Below are positions 34,133 through 42,497 of a DNA stretch of 64,000 bases, piece after piece (position 1 is the stretch's first letter; every line of letters begins with the position of its first letter). The DNA lies in assembly GCA_946621635.1 (NCBI GenBank), contig CAMOOR010000001.1, positions 62,001 through 126,000 on the forward strand. Direction: 5' to 3'. The notes under the pieces are model-generated. The model was not told the origin of the DNA. It searched no databases and saw only the letters and a list, made by a program, of their open reading frames with translations. The stretch comes from Colimorpha sp002372855 (lineage in GTDB: Bacteria > Bacteroidota > Bacteroidia > Bacteroidales > P3). A program made the position numbers and the translations under genes.

Positions 34133-35482
34133 TCACAGCGCCCACACCACAAGCCCTCCGCAGATGATGGCCCCGGTGATGAAGAGGTCCACCAGGCAGT
34201 AGCCCATGATGTCGCGCGCCGAGAGCTTGGCGATGGCCAGTGCCGGCAACGCCCAGAAGGGCTGTATGAGGTTGGTCCACGCGTCGCCCCAGGCAATGGC
34301 GGTGCCCGTCAGGCCCGGGTCCACCCCGAGGTCGGCACCGGCGGTGAACATGATGGGCGCCTGGATGGCCCAATGGCCGCCGCCCGAGGGCACGAACATG
34401 TTCAGCAGCGCCGCGCAGAGGAAGGTCAGCAGCGGATAGGTGGTGGGATTGCTGATGCGGATGCAGCCGTCGGCGATAACGGTACCCATGCAGATGCCGC
34501 TCTCGCCCACACCGGTGATGATGCCCATGATGCCCGCGTAGAAGGGGAACTGCAGGATGATGCCGCTTGCGCCTGTGGCGGCCTTGCCAAAAGCGCGGAC
34601 GTAGGCCAGCGGCGTGCCGTGCAGCATCAGGCCCAGGGCCAGGAAAATCATGATGACAATGCCCAGGTCGAGCGTAGCGCCGCGGAAGACGAGCTTCACC
34701 ACCAGGTAGGCCGCCAGCATCAGCGCAATGGCCCACGACAGCACGCGGCTGTGCTCCATGCGCTGCGCCGGGGTCCTATTCTCCGGAGCTTCCGGATTTT
34801 CCGGATTATCCGGAGCATCCTCCAGCAGCGCCGGGTCCACCACCACAGCACCCGTCTTGGGGTGCATCAGGGTGTTGGCCACGGTGATGGCCACGATAAC
34901 CAGCAGCACCATAACGATGTTGTGCGGGTCCAGGATGGTCTGACTGACGGGCACCGGGGCCGTCAGGGCACCATTGGTGGCCTTGGCCAGGGCCTCGCCG
35001 GGCGTGGCCATGGTCAGCGGAATGGAACCCGACAGGCCGGCATGCCACACCACGAAGCCGCTATAGGCCGAGGCGATGAGCAACCGGTAGTCCACGCCGC
35101 TCAGTTGGCGGGCAATCTCCTTGGCGAAGATGACGCCCACAATGAGGCCGAAACCCCAGTTGAGCCAGCAGGCCAGGGCCGACACCACGGTCACCAGGGC
35201 GATGGCCGCGGCGGGACTCTTGGGGATGCGCGCCAGGGCCGAGATGCCCCGTTTCACACTCGGCGCCGCCGCCAGCGTGCTGCCGCACACCAGCACCAAC
35301 GCCATCTGCATGGCGAAAGCCAACAGGTTCCACACTCCCCCACCCCAGTTCTCGACCACCTCCAGGGGGGTCTGGCGGCAGATGGGCATGGCCAGGATGG
35401 CCGCCACAAAAGTCAAAAGAATGGCAAAGATGAACGGCTCGGGGAGCCATCGTTGCACCAGTCGGACACAGAATTTGATCAT
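34133..35482 (-). CDS. atoE: Short-chain fatty acid transporter (AtoE family)
   Basis: 449 residues, about 12 helices. PFIFAILLTFVAAILAMPIC, VWHAGLSGSIPLTMATPGEA, QFPFYAGIMGIITGVGESG and NMFVPSGGGHWAIQAPIM are AtoE signatures. Predicted to move acetate/butyrate/acetoacetate across the inner membrane. LEDAPDNPENPEAPENRTPA (34775-34830) in a cytoplasmic loop is encoded by a TTCCGGATTNTCCGG repeat. In this setting it may export or take up fermentation acids. Confidence 0.92.
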   Translation of the reverse strand: MIKFCVRLVQRWLPEPFIFAILLTFVAAILAMPICRQTPLEVVENWGGGVWNLLAFAMQMALVLVCGSTLAAAPSVKRGISALARIPKSPAAAIALVTVVSALACWLNWGFGLIVGVIFAKEIARQLSGVDYRLLIASAYSGFVVWHAGLSGSIPLTMATPGEALAKATNGALTAPVPVSQTILDPHNIVMVLLVIVAITVANTLMHPKTGAVVVDPALLEDAPDNPENPEAPENRTPAQRMEHSRVLSWAIALMLAAYLVVKLVFRGATLDLGIVIMIFLALGLMLHGTPLAYVRAFGKAATGASGIILQFPFYAGIMGIITGVGESGICMGTVIADGCIRISNPTTYPLLTFLCAALLNMFVPSGGGHWAIQAPIMFTAGADLGVDPGLTGTAIAWGDAWTNLIQPFWALPALAIAKLSARDIMGYCLVDLFITGAIICGGLVVWAL

Positions 35483-35497
35483 AGCGAAGTCGGCCTC

Positions 35498-35680
35498 ACC
35501 CCTGCCCCTCTCCCAAGGAGAGGGGATTAGGCACAGGCAATAGTTATTTTACTTTGTTACACATTAATTTTCAGTCGTTTTCCTCGGAATACCCCTCTCC
35601 TTTGGAGAGGGGTTGGGGTGAGGCCAGTCATTTCGCGTCAGCCGCCCCTCTCCTTTGGAGAGGGGTTGGGGTGAGGCCAC
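35498..35680. repeat. Three CCCCTCTCC...GGAGAGGGG palindromes
   Basis: Copies at 35499-35529 (CCCCTCTCCCAAGGAGAGGGG core), 35592-35624 and 35644-35678 (both CCCCTCTCCTTTGGAGAGGGG core then TTGGGGTGAGG). The gap between atoE and the phosphatase holds nothing else visible. The same family sits inside the GNAT-HD and free Met-R-sulfoxide reductase genes. Confidence 0.85.
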
Positions 35681-36832
35681 TTAAATTCCCATCAGCCACC
35701 GAATCTTCTCCGGAATGTCGATATTCTCCTGAATGCCGGAGAAATACTGCGCGCCAGGGCCCAGGGCGAAGACGGGCACCATGCAGCCCGTGTGGCTGCC
35801 CCAGAGATAGCGCACGTCGTTCTGCCCCTTTTCGATATCGCCGTCGGGGAGGGTGACGCCGCCGGTCTCGTGGTCGGCGGTGACCACGACGAGGGTCTGG
35901 CCGTCGCGCTGCGCATAGTCCAGCACGGCATGCAGCATCACCTCGAAGTCAGCCAGCTCGGCACGCATATAGGCCGAGTCGTTGTTGTGGCAGGCCCAGT
36001 CGATCTGCGAACCCTCAATCATCAGGGCAAAACCTTTGTCGTTGCGGCTGAGCATGGCGATGGCCTTCTTGGCGCCCTGCGCCAGCACGTCGCCGCGCGC
36101 GGGAGCCGTCAGCGGGTCGCCCTCGTAGAGCAACGCCACCAGGCGCTGGCCGCCGAAGCGGTTCATGCTGTCAAGGGTGTTGACCACCGTGTATCCGCGC
36201 CGCGCCAGGGTGTCCAGCGGGGCGAGGCCGTCCTTGCGGTTCTGCGTAAAGAAATACTTGCGGCCGCCACCAATCATCACATCGTGCTGGCACTGAGCCA
36301 TCTGCAAACTCAGCGTATCGAACATCTTGCGGTAGGGCACATGGCCGTAGGTGGCGGCTGGCGTGGCGTCCAGCACACTGCTCGTAACGACGAAGCCCGT
36401 GCTCATGCCGGCACGCTTGGCGTCGTCGAAGATGGTCGCATAGCGCGCCGAGTCGGGACCCCAGTTGACGTGGTAGTTGTCCACCTTGTGGCCCGTGGTC
36501 AGCGCCGTGCCGCCGGCGGCGGAGTCGGTGCGGTACTTGTTGCGCGAGTAGGTGCGCGAAAAACCGCTGTAGGGGAAACGCAGGAAGGCCGAATTGTTGC
36601 CCATGGCGGCCACCACCGAGGCATAGACCTGCGGCACGCCCATGCCGTCACCGATGATGAGGATGACATTCTTCGGCATCGGCACGTCAGCCTCCTCTTC
36701 CTCCGCGGCCTGCCGCTCGGCCTCGCGCTCCTGCGCCTCGGCCTCGAGGGCCAGGGCCGCCATTTCCACACAGCCCGAAAGCAGCAACGCCCCCGGCAGC
36801 AGCAACAACATCGCTATACGTCTAATTTTCAT
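35681..36832 (-). CDS. Alkaline phosphatase, lipoprotein
   Basis: 383 residues, PhoA superfamily phosphomonoesterase. Lipobox LLLSGC (residues 16-21) after MKIRRIAMLLLLPGALL, so it is a lipoprotein. After an acidic Ala/Glu linker, ILIIGDGMGVPQVYASVVAA binds metal, RTDSAAGGTALTTG holds the nucleophilic Ser, IEGSQIDWACHNND and VVTADHETGGVTLPDG supply further metal ligands. Likely releases phosphate in the periplasm or at the surface. Confidence 0.92.
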   Translation of the reverse strand: MKIRRIAMLLLLPGALLLSGCVEMAALALEAEAQEREAERQAAEEEEADVPMPKNVILIIGDGMGVPQVYASVVAAMGNNSAFLRFPYSGFSRTYSRNKYRTDSAAGGTALTTGHKVDNYHVNWGPDSARYATIFDDAKRAGMSTGFVVTSSVLDATPAATYGHVPYRKMFDTLSLQMAQCQHDVMIGGGRKYFFTQNRKDGLAPLDTLARRGYTVVNTLDSMNRFGGQRLVALLYEGDPLTAPARGDVLAQGAKKAIAMLSRNDKGFALMIEGSQIDWACHNNDSAYMRAELADFEVMLHAVLDYAQRDGQTLVVVTADHETGGVTLPDGDIEKGQNDVRYLWGSHTGCMVPVFALGPGAQYFSGIQENIDIPEKIRWLMGI

Positions 36833-36868
36833 ATCGTAGCAATTTATATATATTCATTTAACAAAGTG

Positions 36869-36876
36869 CAAAAATA
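36869..36876 (-). promoter_or_regulatory. -7 box for the alkaline phosphatase gene
   Basis: The minus strand reads TATTTTTG, 36 nt upstream of the ATG. I see no clear PhoB-like direct repeat. Confidence 0.55.
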
Positions 36877-36929
36877 CGAAAAAAAATCCGAAAAACAACG
36901 AAACCGCAAATAATTCTGCCCACGGCAAC

Positions 36930-37330
36930 AGGCAGAAGCCCGGTAAGTCCCCGCAGGGGACGGAAGTCTATAACCGTGGGTGTCAACCCACGGACCAAGC
37001 GGCCACCCTCACCCTAAGCCCTGAAAGGGCGGTACTTAGCCCCCTCAGCATCTGCCGCCCCGTTGGGGCTCGGCATATCGCCCACCCAACTACCGTGGGC
37101 TGACGTCCACGGCTACTAACTATCGCCACTCCGTTACCGTGGGCTGACGCCCACGGCTACAAACTATCGCCACTCCGTGGCTTCAAACACCCCCTACACC
37201 CCTCAAAAACCGCCCATGTAACAACCTCAAAACCAATATCCAAATACTACCATCTCCTACCCAACTCCTACCTATCTCCTACCCTTCTCCTACCCATCCC
37301 CCACGATGGTAGATGATGGTAGGTATTTGG
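36930..37330. repeat. Repeat-filled intergenic region
   Basis: The 600-nt gap 36833-37434 has no gene. It holds CCGTGGGTGTCAACCCACGG and GTCCCCGCAGGGGAC palindromes (36942-36996), a tandem pair of ~44-nt units CCGTGGGCTGACGCCCACGG plus CTAACTATCGCCACTCCGT (37093-37180), a GCCCTGAAAGGGC/GCCCCGTTGGGGC pair, and a CTCCTACCCAACTCCTACC tract (37241-37330) that recurs at 45000-45050. The last 100 nt before 37435 are A/T-rich with no clear -7 box. Confidence 0.75.
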
Positions 37331-37434
37331 TAAGATTATCAATAGTTTGAAAAAAATTTTTCGTCCAACGCAATATTTTCGCCGTTGCTGCGTAATTACC
37401 CTAGATTATTAACCCCATTAAAACACATTTGCGT

Positions 37435-38253
37435 ATGGCAAAACAGAGATTTGGCATCAACGATGCCTACCGGGGCTCGGTGGGCACGGTCATAGGCTAC
37501 CAGTGGCGCGGGCAGTGGTGCCTGCGGGCCAAGCCGCGGTTCGTGAAGAACCCGCGCACGGAGGCGCAGCAGCGCAACCGCGAGCTTTTCAAACAGGCGG
37601 TGCGCTTCGCCGGCGACCTGCGCATAGCGCTGCGCTACGGCATGCGCGAGAAGGCCCTGGAAGCCCACATGACCGACTGCAACTACTTCTACCACAAGAA
37701 CAAAGACTGCTTCGCACTGGAGGAGGGACGCCTCGTGGTCGACTATGCCGGCCTCAGGGTCAGCGACGGTCCCGTGGCGCCGGTGGGCTTCGACACCCCG
37801 GCGGTGGAGGGGCGCGAGGTGACCCTCGCCTTCGAGAAGAACCCGCTGCACATGCGGGCCGGATTCGACGACGAGGTGCGGCTGATGGCGCTGTGTCCGG
37901 AGGAGAACGAGATGATGATGTCGGGCTCGGTGCCCCGTCGCGGAAAGAGCATAAGCATCACGCTCCCAGCCCATTGGGAAGGACGGGAGGTGCATCTGTA
38001 TGGCTTCGTGACCGACTACGTGGGACGTGCGTCGGCGAGCACATACATCGGTATGCTAATGGACGGGGCCGACGATGAGCGAGAGCTGGATCGGACGGAG
38101 GAACTCGCGTTCGAAGATGTCGCGTCGGACAATGCGGTAGTGGGGGTCGCAGGCAGCCTTGAAGGCGGCGCTGTGGCTCATAACATACTTGAAATCAGGA
38201 GTCACCATGCCCTCGGTGCTCCGCATGACGGCGGAGACGAGCTCCGGGAGTGA
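37435..38253 (+). CDS. DUF6266-like protein with read-through C-terminus
   Basis: 272 residues from ATG 37435. MAKQRFGINDAYRGSVGTVI, AKPRFVKNPRTEAQQRNREL and LYGFVTDYVGRASASTYIGM fit the Bacteroidota DUF6266 family (about 205-215 residues), which has no known function. The conserved part ends near 38055. The remaining ~65 residues are exactly antisense to the convergent gene 38056-38604 and look non-biological. A TAA lies one frame over at 38057-38059, so a small indel probably removed the normal stop. Confidence 0.75.
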   Translation: MAKQRFGINDAYRGSVGTVIGYQWRGQWCLRAKPRFVKNPRTEAQQRNRELFKQAVRFAGDLRIALRYGMREKALEAHMTDCNYFYHKNKDCFALEEGRLVVDYAGLRVSDGPVAPVGFDTPAVEGREVTLAFEKNPLHMRAGFDDEVRLMALCPEENEMMMSGSVPRRGKSISITLPAHWEGREVHLYGFVTDYVGRASASTYIGMLMDGADDERELDRTEELAFEDVASDNAVVGVAGSLEGGAVAHNILEIRSHHALGAPHDGGDELRE

Positions 38254-38604
38254 AATCACACCACGTTTGACCAAAACAAGGTTCACCCGCACGAAAGCGC
38301 TGTCGCAGAGCGTGTATTCGTAGAGCGGGAAGGGGCCGTCGTCGACGCTGCGCATGTACTCGGGATAGGCCGTGTCGCTCATCTGCGCCACCTCGCGGCT
38401 GAGGTAGCGCATGGCGGCGAGGGAGTCGGTCAGCAGGTGGCCGGGGCCGTAGAGGTCCTGGAAGACAAGTTTGTAGAGGTCGGTAGGTTCCGCCATGGGG
38501 TAGCGCGCGGCATACTGTTTCAGCGCCTCGGCGCACTGGGCATGGGCAATTGAGAATTGAAAACTGAAAATGGAAACGACGGCGAAAAAAAGAATTTTTT
38601 TCAT
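38056..38604 (-). CDS. Secreted protein, unknown function
   Basis: 182 residues. Signal peptide MKKILFFAVVSIFSFQFSIA, with cleavage after AHA; its hydrophobic part (SIFSFQFS) is encoded by a TTGAAAACTGAAAATGG repeat (38548-38575). Mature protein: YAARYPMAEPTDLYKLVFQD, LYGPGHLLTDSLAAMRYLS, then VRVNLVLVKRGVISLPELV. The pattern is well ordered and looks like a real globular domain, but I cannot name it. Its last 198 nt overlap the 3' part of the opposing frame. Confidence 0.75.
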   Translation of the reverse strand: MKKILFFAVVSIFSFQFSIAHAQCAEALKQYAARYPMAEPTDLYKLVFQDLYGPGHLLTDSLAAMRYLSREVAQMSDTAYPEYMRSVDDGPFPLYEYTLCDSAFVRVNLVLVKRGVISLPELVSAVMRSTEGMVTPDFKYVMSHSAAFKAACDPHYRIVRRDIFEREFLRPIQLSLIVGPVH

Positions 38605-38630
38605 ATTATACTATTTTTATTTCTCGTCTG

Positions 38631-38975
38631 TAGAGACGCAGCGTGCTGCGTCTCCCGGTAGACATTGTTGCGTCGGGAGACGCAGCACGCCATGCCACTT
38701 GGTGGTTCTTTGTCTTCCGGGAGACGCAGCACGCTGCGTCTCTACAGGTGTGGATGTCAACGGTTTGGAGTCCCCGCGAGGGGACGAAAGATATTAGCCG
38801 TGGGCGTGAGCCCACGGAACGGAAAGGAGCAGAGATGTCGAGCCCCGAAGGGGCGCCACCCCATGCAGCAATGATGTGTCGCCCCTTCGGGGCTCCCGAA
38901 AGCAAACCTTTTGTTGGCCGTGGGCTTACGCCCACGGCTAAAGACTGTTGCCCCTTGCGGGGCTTGTATGCGCTT
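38631..38975. repeat. Cluster of palindromic repeats between 38604 and tatC
   Basis: Family P palindromes at 38633-38654 and 38721-38742 and a half copy at 38677-38690; CCGTGGGCGTGAGCCCACGG at about 38799-38818; CGAGCCCCGAAGGGGCG at 38840-38857; CGCCCCTTCGGGGC at 38881-38894; CCGTGGGCTTACGCCCACGG at 38920-38939; CCCCTTGCGGGG near 38952. No gene. Confidence 0.8.
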
Positions 38976-38982
38976 GCCGTTC

Positions 38983-39675
38983 TCACCTATTCACTCGTTT
39001 TACTATCTGGATACTAAGCTCGTAGAGCAGGTAGATGGGCACGGAGACCAGCGAGAGGGTGAAGGGGTCGCCGGTGGGGGTGATGACGGCGCCGACGATG
39101 ACGATGGCCACGACGGCATGCCTCCGGTAGCGGGCCATGGTATCGGCCTTGAGGAGCCCCATCTTGGCCAGCAGCCAGCAGAGCACCGGCAGTTCGAAGA
39201 CCACGCCGAGGACGAAGCTCATCACCAGCAGGAGGTCGACGTAGGAGGTGAGGGAGATGAGGTTCTGCACCTCGCCGCTCACCTGGTAGGAGCCGAGGAA
39301 ACGGACCGTGAAGGGGAAGATAACGAAGTAGTTGAGTGCCACGCCGCCATAGAACAGCAGGCAGGCGCCGAGGAGGGCGCGCACGGCCAGGCGCCGCTCG
39401 GCGGCATAGAGGCCGGGGGCCACGAAAGAGAAGAGTTCGTAAATAAGATAGGGGGCTACGAGGAGCAGGCCCACCAGCAGGGCCACCCGCATGTGGGTGA
39501 GGAACTGCTGCGCGATGTCGACATTGATGAGCCGCAGGAAATCGGGCTTGGGATAGAGGACGACGTCGAAGAGCGTCGACTTGAAACAGAAACAGACCAC
39601 CATGGCCACCAGCGCGGCCACAAGCATGCGCCAGATGTGCCGGCGCAGAACGTCGAGGTGGTCCCAGAAGGTCAA
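38983..39675 (-). CDS. tatC: Sec-independent protein translocase TatC
   Basis: 230 residues, six helices. MTFWDHLDVLRRHIWRMLVA at the N-terminus matches the twin-arginine signal binding site (FxxHLxELRxR); LYAAERRLAVRAL, FGAVFELP-like FVLGVVFELPVLCWLL and AVITPTGDPFTLSLVSVPIY are canonical. TatC binds RR signal peptides and forms the translocase with TatA. tatA is 33 nt upstream; Tat substrates are encoded next to it. Confidence 0.95.
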   Translation of the reverse strand: MTFWDHLDVLRRHIWRMLVAALVAMVVCFCFKSTLFDVVLYPKPDFLRLINVDIAQQFLTHMRVALLVGLLLVAPYLIYELFSFVAPGLYAAERRLAVRALLGACLLFYGGVALNYFVIFPFTVRFLGSYQVSGEVQNLISLTSYVDLLLVMSFVLGVVFELPVLCWLLAKMGLLKADTMARYRRHAVVAIVIVGAVITPTGDPFTLSLVSVPIYLLYELSIQIVKRVNR

Positions 39676-39712
39676 GCGGATTGAAAATTGAGAATTGAAA
39701 ATTGAAAATTAT
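39676..39712. repeat. AATTGAAAATTGA repeat between tatA and tatC
   Basis: Four units of the GAAAATT family, ending inside the tatA stop region. Confidence 0.7.
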
Positions 39713-39894
39713 TTCGTTTCACTTTTCTCATCTTCTTTTTTCACTTCATCGACGCCGTTCATGCCGTCCTTGAAGCTCTTGACGCCTTTGCCGAGGCCTT
39801 TCATCATTTCGGGAATCTTCTTGCCGCCGAAAAGCAGCAGGATGATGAGGACGATGGCGACAATCTCCCAGGTGCCAATCATTAATAGGTTCAT
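39709..39894 (-). CDS. tatA: Sec-independent protein translocase TatA
   Basis: 61 residues. A single membrane helix (WEIVAIVLIILLLFGGKKIP), then FGGKKIPEMMKGLGKGVKSF, the amphipathic helix, and a charged tail. Forms the Tat pore. No TatB is seen nearby; many Bacteroidota work with TatA and TatC alone. Confidence 0.93.
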   Translation of the reverse strand: MNLLMIGTWEIVAIVLIILLLFGGKKIPEMMKGLGKGVKSFKDGMNGVDEVKKEDEKSETK

Positions 39895-39924
39895 ATATTG
39901 TATATTAATATAATGTTATTCTCT

Positions 39925-40096
39925 TCTGTAGAGACGCAGCATGCCGCGTCTCTTATCGTGGTTGTGTCCCCTTCTGTAGAGACGCAGCGTGCTGCGTCTC
40001 TTGATTGTTCTTTGCCTTTCGGGAGACGCAGCACGCTGCGTCTCTACAGAGGGGGGCCGGTCTTCCGGGAGACGCGGCATGCCGCGTCTCTACGGT
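39925..40096. repeat. Four family-P palindromes
   Basis: Palindromes at 39931-39952, 39979-40000, 40023-40044 and 40069-40090, each GAGACGC(A/G)GC(A/G)YGC with complement. They fill the gap between the Tat genes and the reductase operon. Confidence 0.9.
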
Positions 40097-40104
40097 GGGG
40101 ATGT

Positions 40105-41481
40105 TTATACCAACGAATCTTTGAGCTTGTTGGTGTAGTCCTCGATCATGTGCATCTTGGTGGGGATCTGGATCTTCTGGGGACAATGGGTGAGGCACTC
40201 GCCGCAGTCGATGCAATGGTCGGCCTGGCGGAGGCGGTCGATGCTCTGGTCGTAGGAGGTGAGGTAGGCGCGGCGGGCGCGGCGGAACTCCTGCTGCTCG
40301 ACGGTGCCCTCGTTGGCGATGTTGCCCTCGGAGAGGCACTTGTTGTAGTGGGCGAAGATGCCGGGGATGTCGAGGCCGTAGGGGCAGGGCATGCAGTACT
40401 GGCACGATGTGCAGGGGATGGCGGGGAAGTGTGCGAACTCGTCGGCCACGCGGTCCAACAGGGCCAGCTCGTCGGCGCTGAGGGGTTCGGCGGGGGAGCA
40501 GGAGCGGATGTTGTCCTGCAGGTGCTCCATGAGGTTCATGCCGCTGAGGGCCGTCATGATGCGGGGGTACATACCCAGGTGGCGGAACGACCATGAGGCC
40601 AGCGAGCGGTTGGGTTCGCGCTCCTTGAGGAGGGAGGCCATGTGATCGTTGAGGGTGCCGAGGCGGCCGCCGAGGAGGGGCTCCATGATGACGATGGGTA
40701 TCTGGCGCGCGTCGAGTTCGGTATAGAGGTGCTCGGCGTTAACGTTCTCTTCCTCAATCTCGTGGGCATAGTGCCAGTCGACGTAGTTCATCTGTATCTG
40801 GGCGAAGTCCCAATGGTACTTGTCGTGGAGGGCGACGACCTTGTCGAACTCCTCCTGGACGCCGTGGAACGACCATCCGAGGTTGCGTATGCGTCCAGCC
40901 TCGCGCTCCTTGAGGAGGAAGTCGAGGACGCCGTTGTCGACGAAGCGTTTGTCGAAATCGCCGGGGGCGCCGAAGGAGTGGAGGAGGTAGTAGTCGATGG
41001 TGTCCACACGGAGTTTCTCGAAACTCTGGTGGTACATCTTGATGCTGGCCTCGTAGCTCCAGTCGCGGAAGTTGGACATCTTGGTGGCGATGAGCCATTT
41101 GTCGCGCGGATGGCGGCTGAGGGCGATGCCGGTAGCCTCCTCGGACATGCCGCGGAGGTAGACCGGGGCGGTGTCGAAGTAGTTGACGCCGTGGGCGATG
41201 GCGTAGTCCACCAGCTGGTTGATGGCCTCCTGGTCGAGCTTGGCGTCGGGGTTGGAGCGGAGGTCGCCGCCGCCTTCGACGGGCAGGCGCATCATGCCGA
41301 AGCCCAGGAGGGAGACCTGGACGCCGTGGGCGTCGGGGCGGAGGGTCATCTTGTCGGTAGGCACTTCGCCGGGGGTGTAACCTTCGGCGGCGACGGAATT
41401 GGGGTTGTCGCATCCGGCGGCCATCGCGGCACCCGCCACGACGGCCCCGGAGAGACCTTTGAGGAATTGTCGTCTGTCCAT
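40105..41481 (-). CDS. Tat-exported aldo/keto reductase with C-terminal ferredoxin domain
   Basis: 458 residues. Twin-arginine signal MDRRQFLKGLSGAVVAGAAM with a Cys after AAG (possible lipoprotein). Aldo/keto reductase barrel at about 45-330: LGFGMMRLPVEGGGDLR, the catalytic Asp/Tyr segment YFDTAPVYLRGMSEE, WLIATKMSN, YLLHSFGAP. The C-terminal part has CTSCQYCMPCPYGLDIP and CIDCGECLTHCPQKI, a two-[4Fe-4S] ferredoxin unit. The periplasmic Fe-S protein is a likely client of the adjacent TatAC. It lies 3 nt after the YitT gene. Confidence 0.92.
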   Translation of the reverse strand: MDRRQFLKGLSGAVVAGAAMAAGCDNPNSVAAEGYTPGEVPTDKMTLRPDAHGVQVSLLGFGMMRLPVEGGGDLRSNPDAKLDQEAINQLVDYAIAHGVNYFDTAPVYLRGMSEEATGIALSRHPRDKWLIATKMSNFRDWSYEASIKMYHQSFEKLRVDTIDYYLLHSFGAPGDFDKRFVDNGVLDFLLKEREAGRIRNLGWSFHGVQEEFDKVVALHDKYHWDFAQIQMNYVDWHYAHEIEEENVNAEHLYTELDARQIPIVIMEPLLGGRLGTLNDHMASLLKEREPNRSLASWSFRHLGMYPRIMTALSGMNLMEHLQDNIRSCSPAEPLSADELALLDRVADEFAHFPAIPCTSCQYCMPCPYGLDIPGIFAHYNKCLSEGNIANEGTVEQQEFRRARRAYLTSYDQSIDRLRQADHCIDCGECLTHCPQKIQIPTKMHMIEDYTNKLKDSLV

Positions 41482-41484
41482 AAA

Positions 41485-42450
41485 CTATCTCTTGTCGATG
41501 ATTTCTTTGCGGGCTTTGTGCTTCTTGCCTCTGGACCAGAAGCCGTAGACCTCGCTGACGTTGCCGGCGGTGGAGAAGGCCTCGATCTTGTTGTCCTTCA
41601 TCCAGGCCAGGATCTTGCTGAACTCGTCCTTGGTGAGCAGCACCTCGAGTTCGATGCTCTTCTCGCCGCTGTAGCCACCGGTGACCTCGTAGAGGGTGCA
41701 GCCGCGGTGCAGCTCGTTGATGATGTACTGGCGGATGCGCTCGTGCTCTTTGGAGACGATGCAGAGGCGCTTGTGGTTGTTGAGGGTAGCGGTGAAATAG
41801 TCGACCACGAGGCCGTTGATCCAGGTGCCGATGAGACCGATGACCACCATACGGAAGTCGTTGATGAAGAAGGCGGTGCAGCAGATAACGGCGCCGGCGA
41901 TGGAGACGGAGGCTCCGATGTCGAAGTGGAGGAACTTGTTGACAATCTTGGCCAGGATGTCGAGGCCGCCGGTGGAGGCGTTGATGCTGAACATCAGGGC
42001 CTGGGAGGCGCTGAGCAGCAGCACGAAGCAGCAGAGGTCGAGCCAGGGGTCGCCCATGACGGAGGGGGTGCCGGTGACGAGGTTGTCGTTGGCGATGTTC
42101 TGCCAGGGGAAGACGGCGTCCCAGAAGTCGGTCAAGGGGCCGAGGATGAGGGCCGTGTAGACGGTCTTGAAGCCGAATTCGCTGTCGATGAGCAGGAAGG
42201 CCATGATGAGCAGGACGATGTTGATGCACATGATCCAGGTGCCGAGGCCTTGACCGCCGGTGAAGATGTTGGAGAGGACGATGGAGAGACCGGAGATGGT
42301 ACCGATGATGAGTTTGGAGGGTACGAGGAAGTAGTAGACGGCGGCGGCGGTGACCATCATGCCGAGGGTCATGATGACCAGTTCCTTCCAGAATTTCCAG
42401 GTGCCGACATATTTGACGGCTTCGTTGACTTTTTCAGAGATGTTACTCAT
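41485..42450 (-). CDS. YitT family membrane protein
   Basis: 321 residues. N-terminal five-helix YitT domain (PSKLIIGTISGLSIVLSNIF; SINASTGGLDILAKIVNKFL) and a C-terminal DUF2179 domain (NHKRLCIVSKEHERIRQYII; YSGEKSIELEVLLTKDEFSK). Inner membrane, function unknown; it may bind a small ligand through the cytoplasmic domain. It lies in an operon between the polyferredoxin and the reductase. Confidence 0.92.
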   Translation of the reverse strand: MSNISEKVNEAVKYVGTWKFWKELVIMTLGMMVTAAAVYYFLVPSKLIIGTISGLSIVLSNIFTGGQGLGTWIMCINIVLLIMAFLLIDSEFGFKTVYTALILGPLTDFWDAVFPWQNIANDNLVTGTPSVMGDPWLDLCCFVLLLSASQALMFSINASTGGLDILAKIVNKFLHFDIGASVSIAGAVICCTAFFINDFRMVVIGLIGTWINGLVVDYFTATLNNHKRLCIVSKEHERIRQYIINELHRGCTLYEVTGGYSGEKSIELEVLLTKDEFSKILAWMKDNKIEAFSTAGNVSEVYGFWSRGKKHKARKEIIDKR

Positions 42451-42497
42451 GGGTTGTTACTGTTTTTTTAGTTCTTTATTGTTATTTTTATTTATTA

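Noticed and set aside
38631..40090. CRISPR array
   Set aside because: The repeats are palindromes with irregular spacing (25-60 nt and larger) and variable centres, and no cas genes are present.
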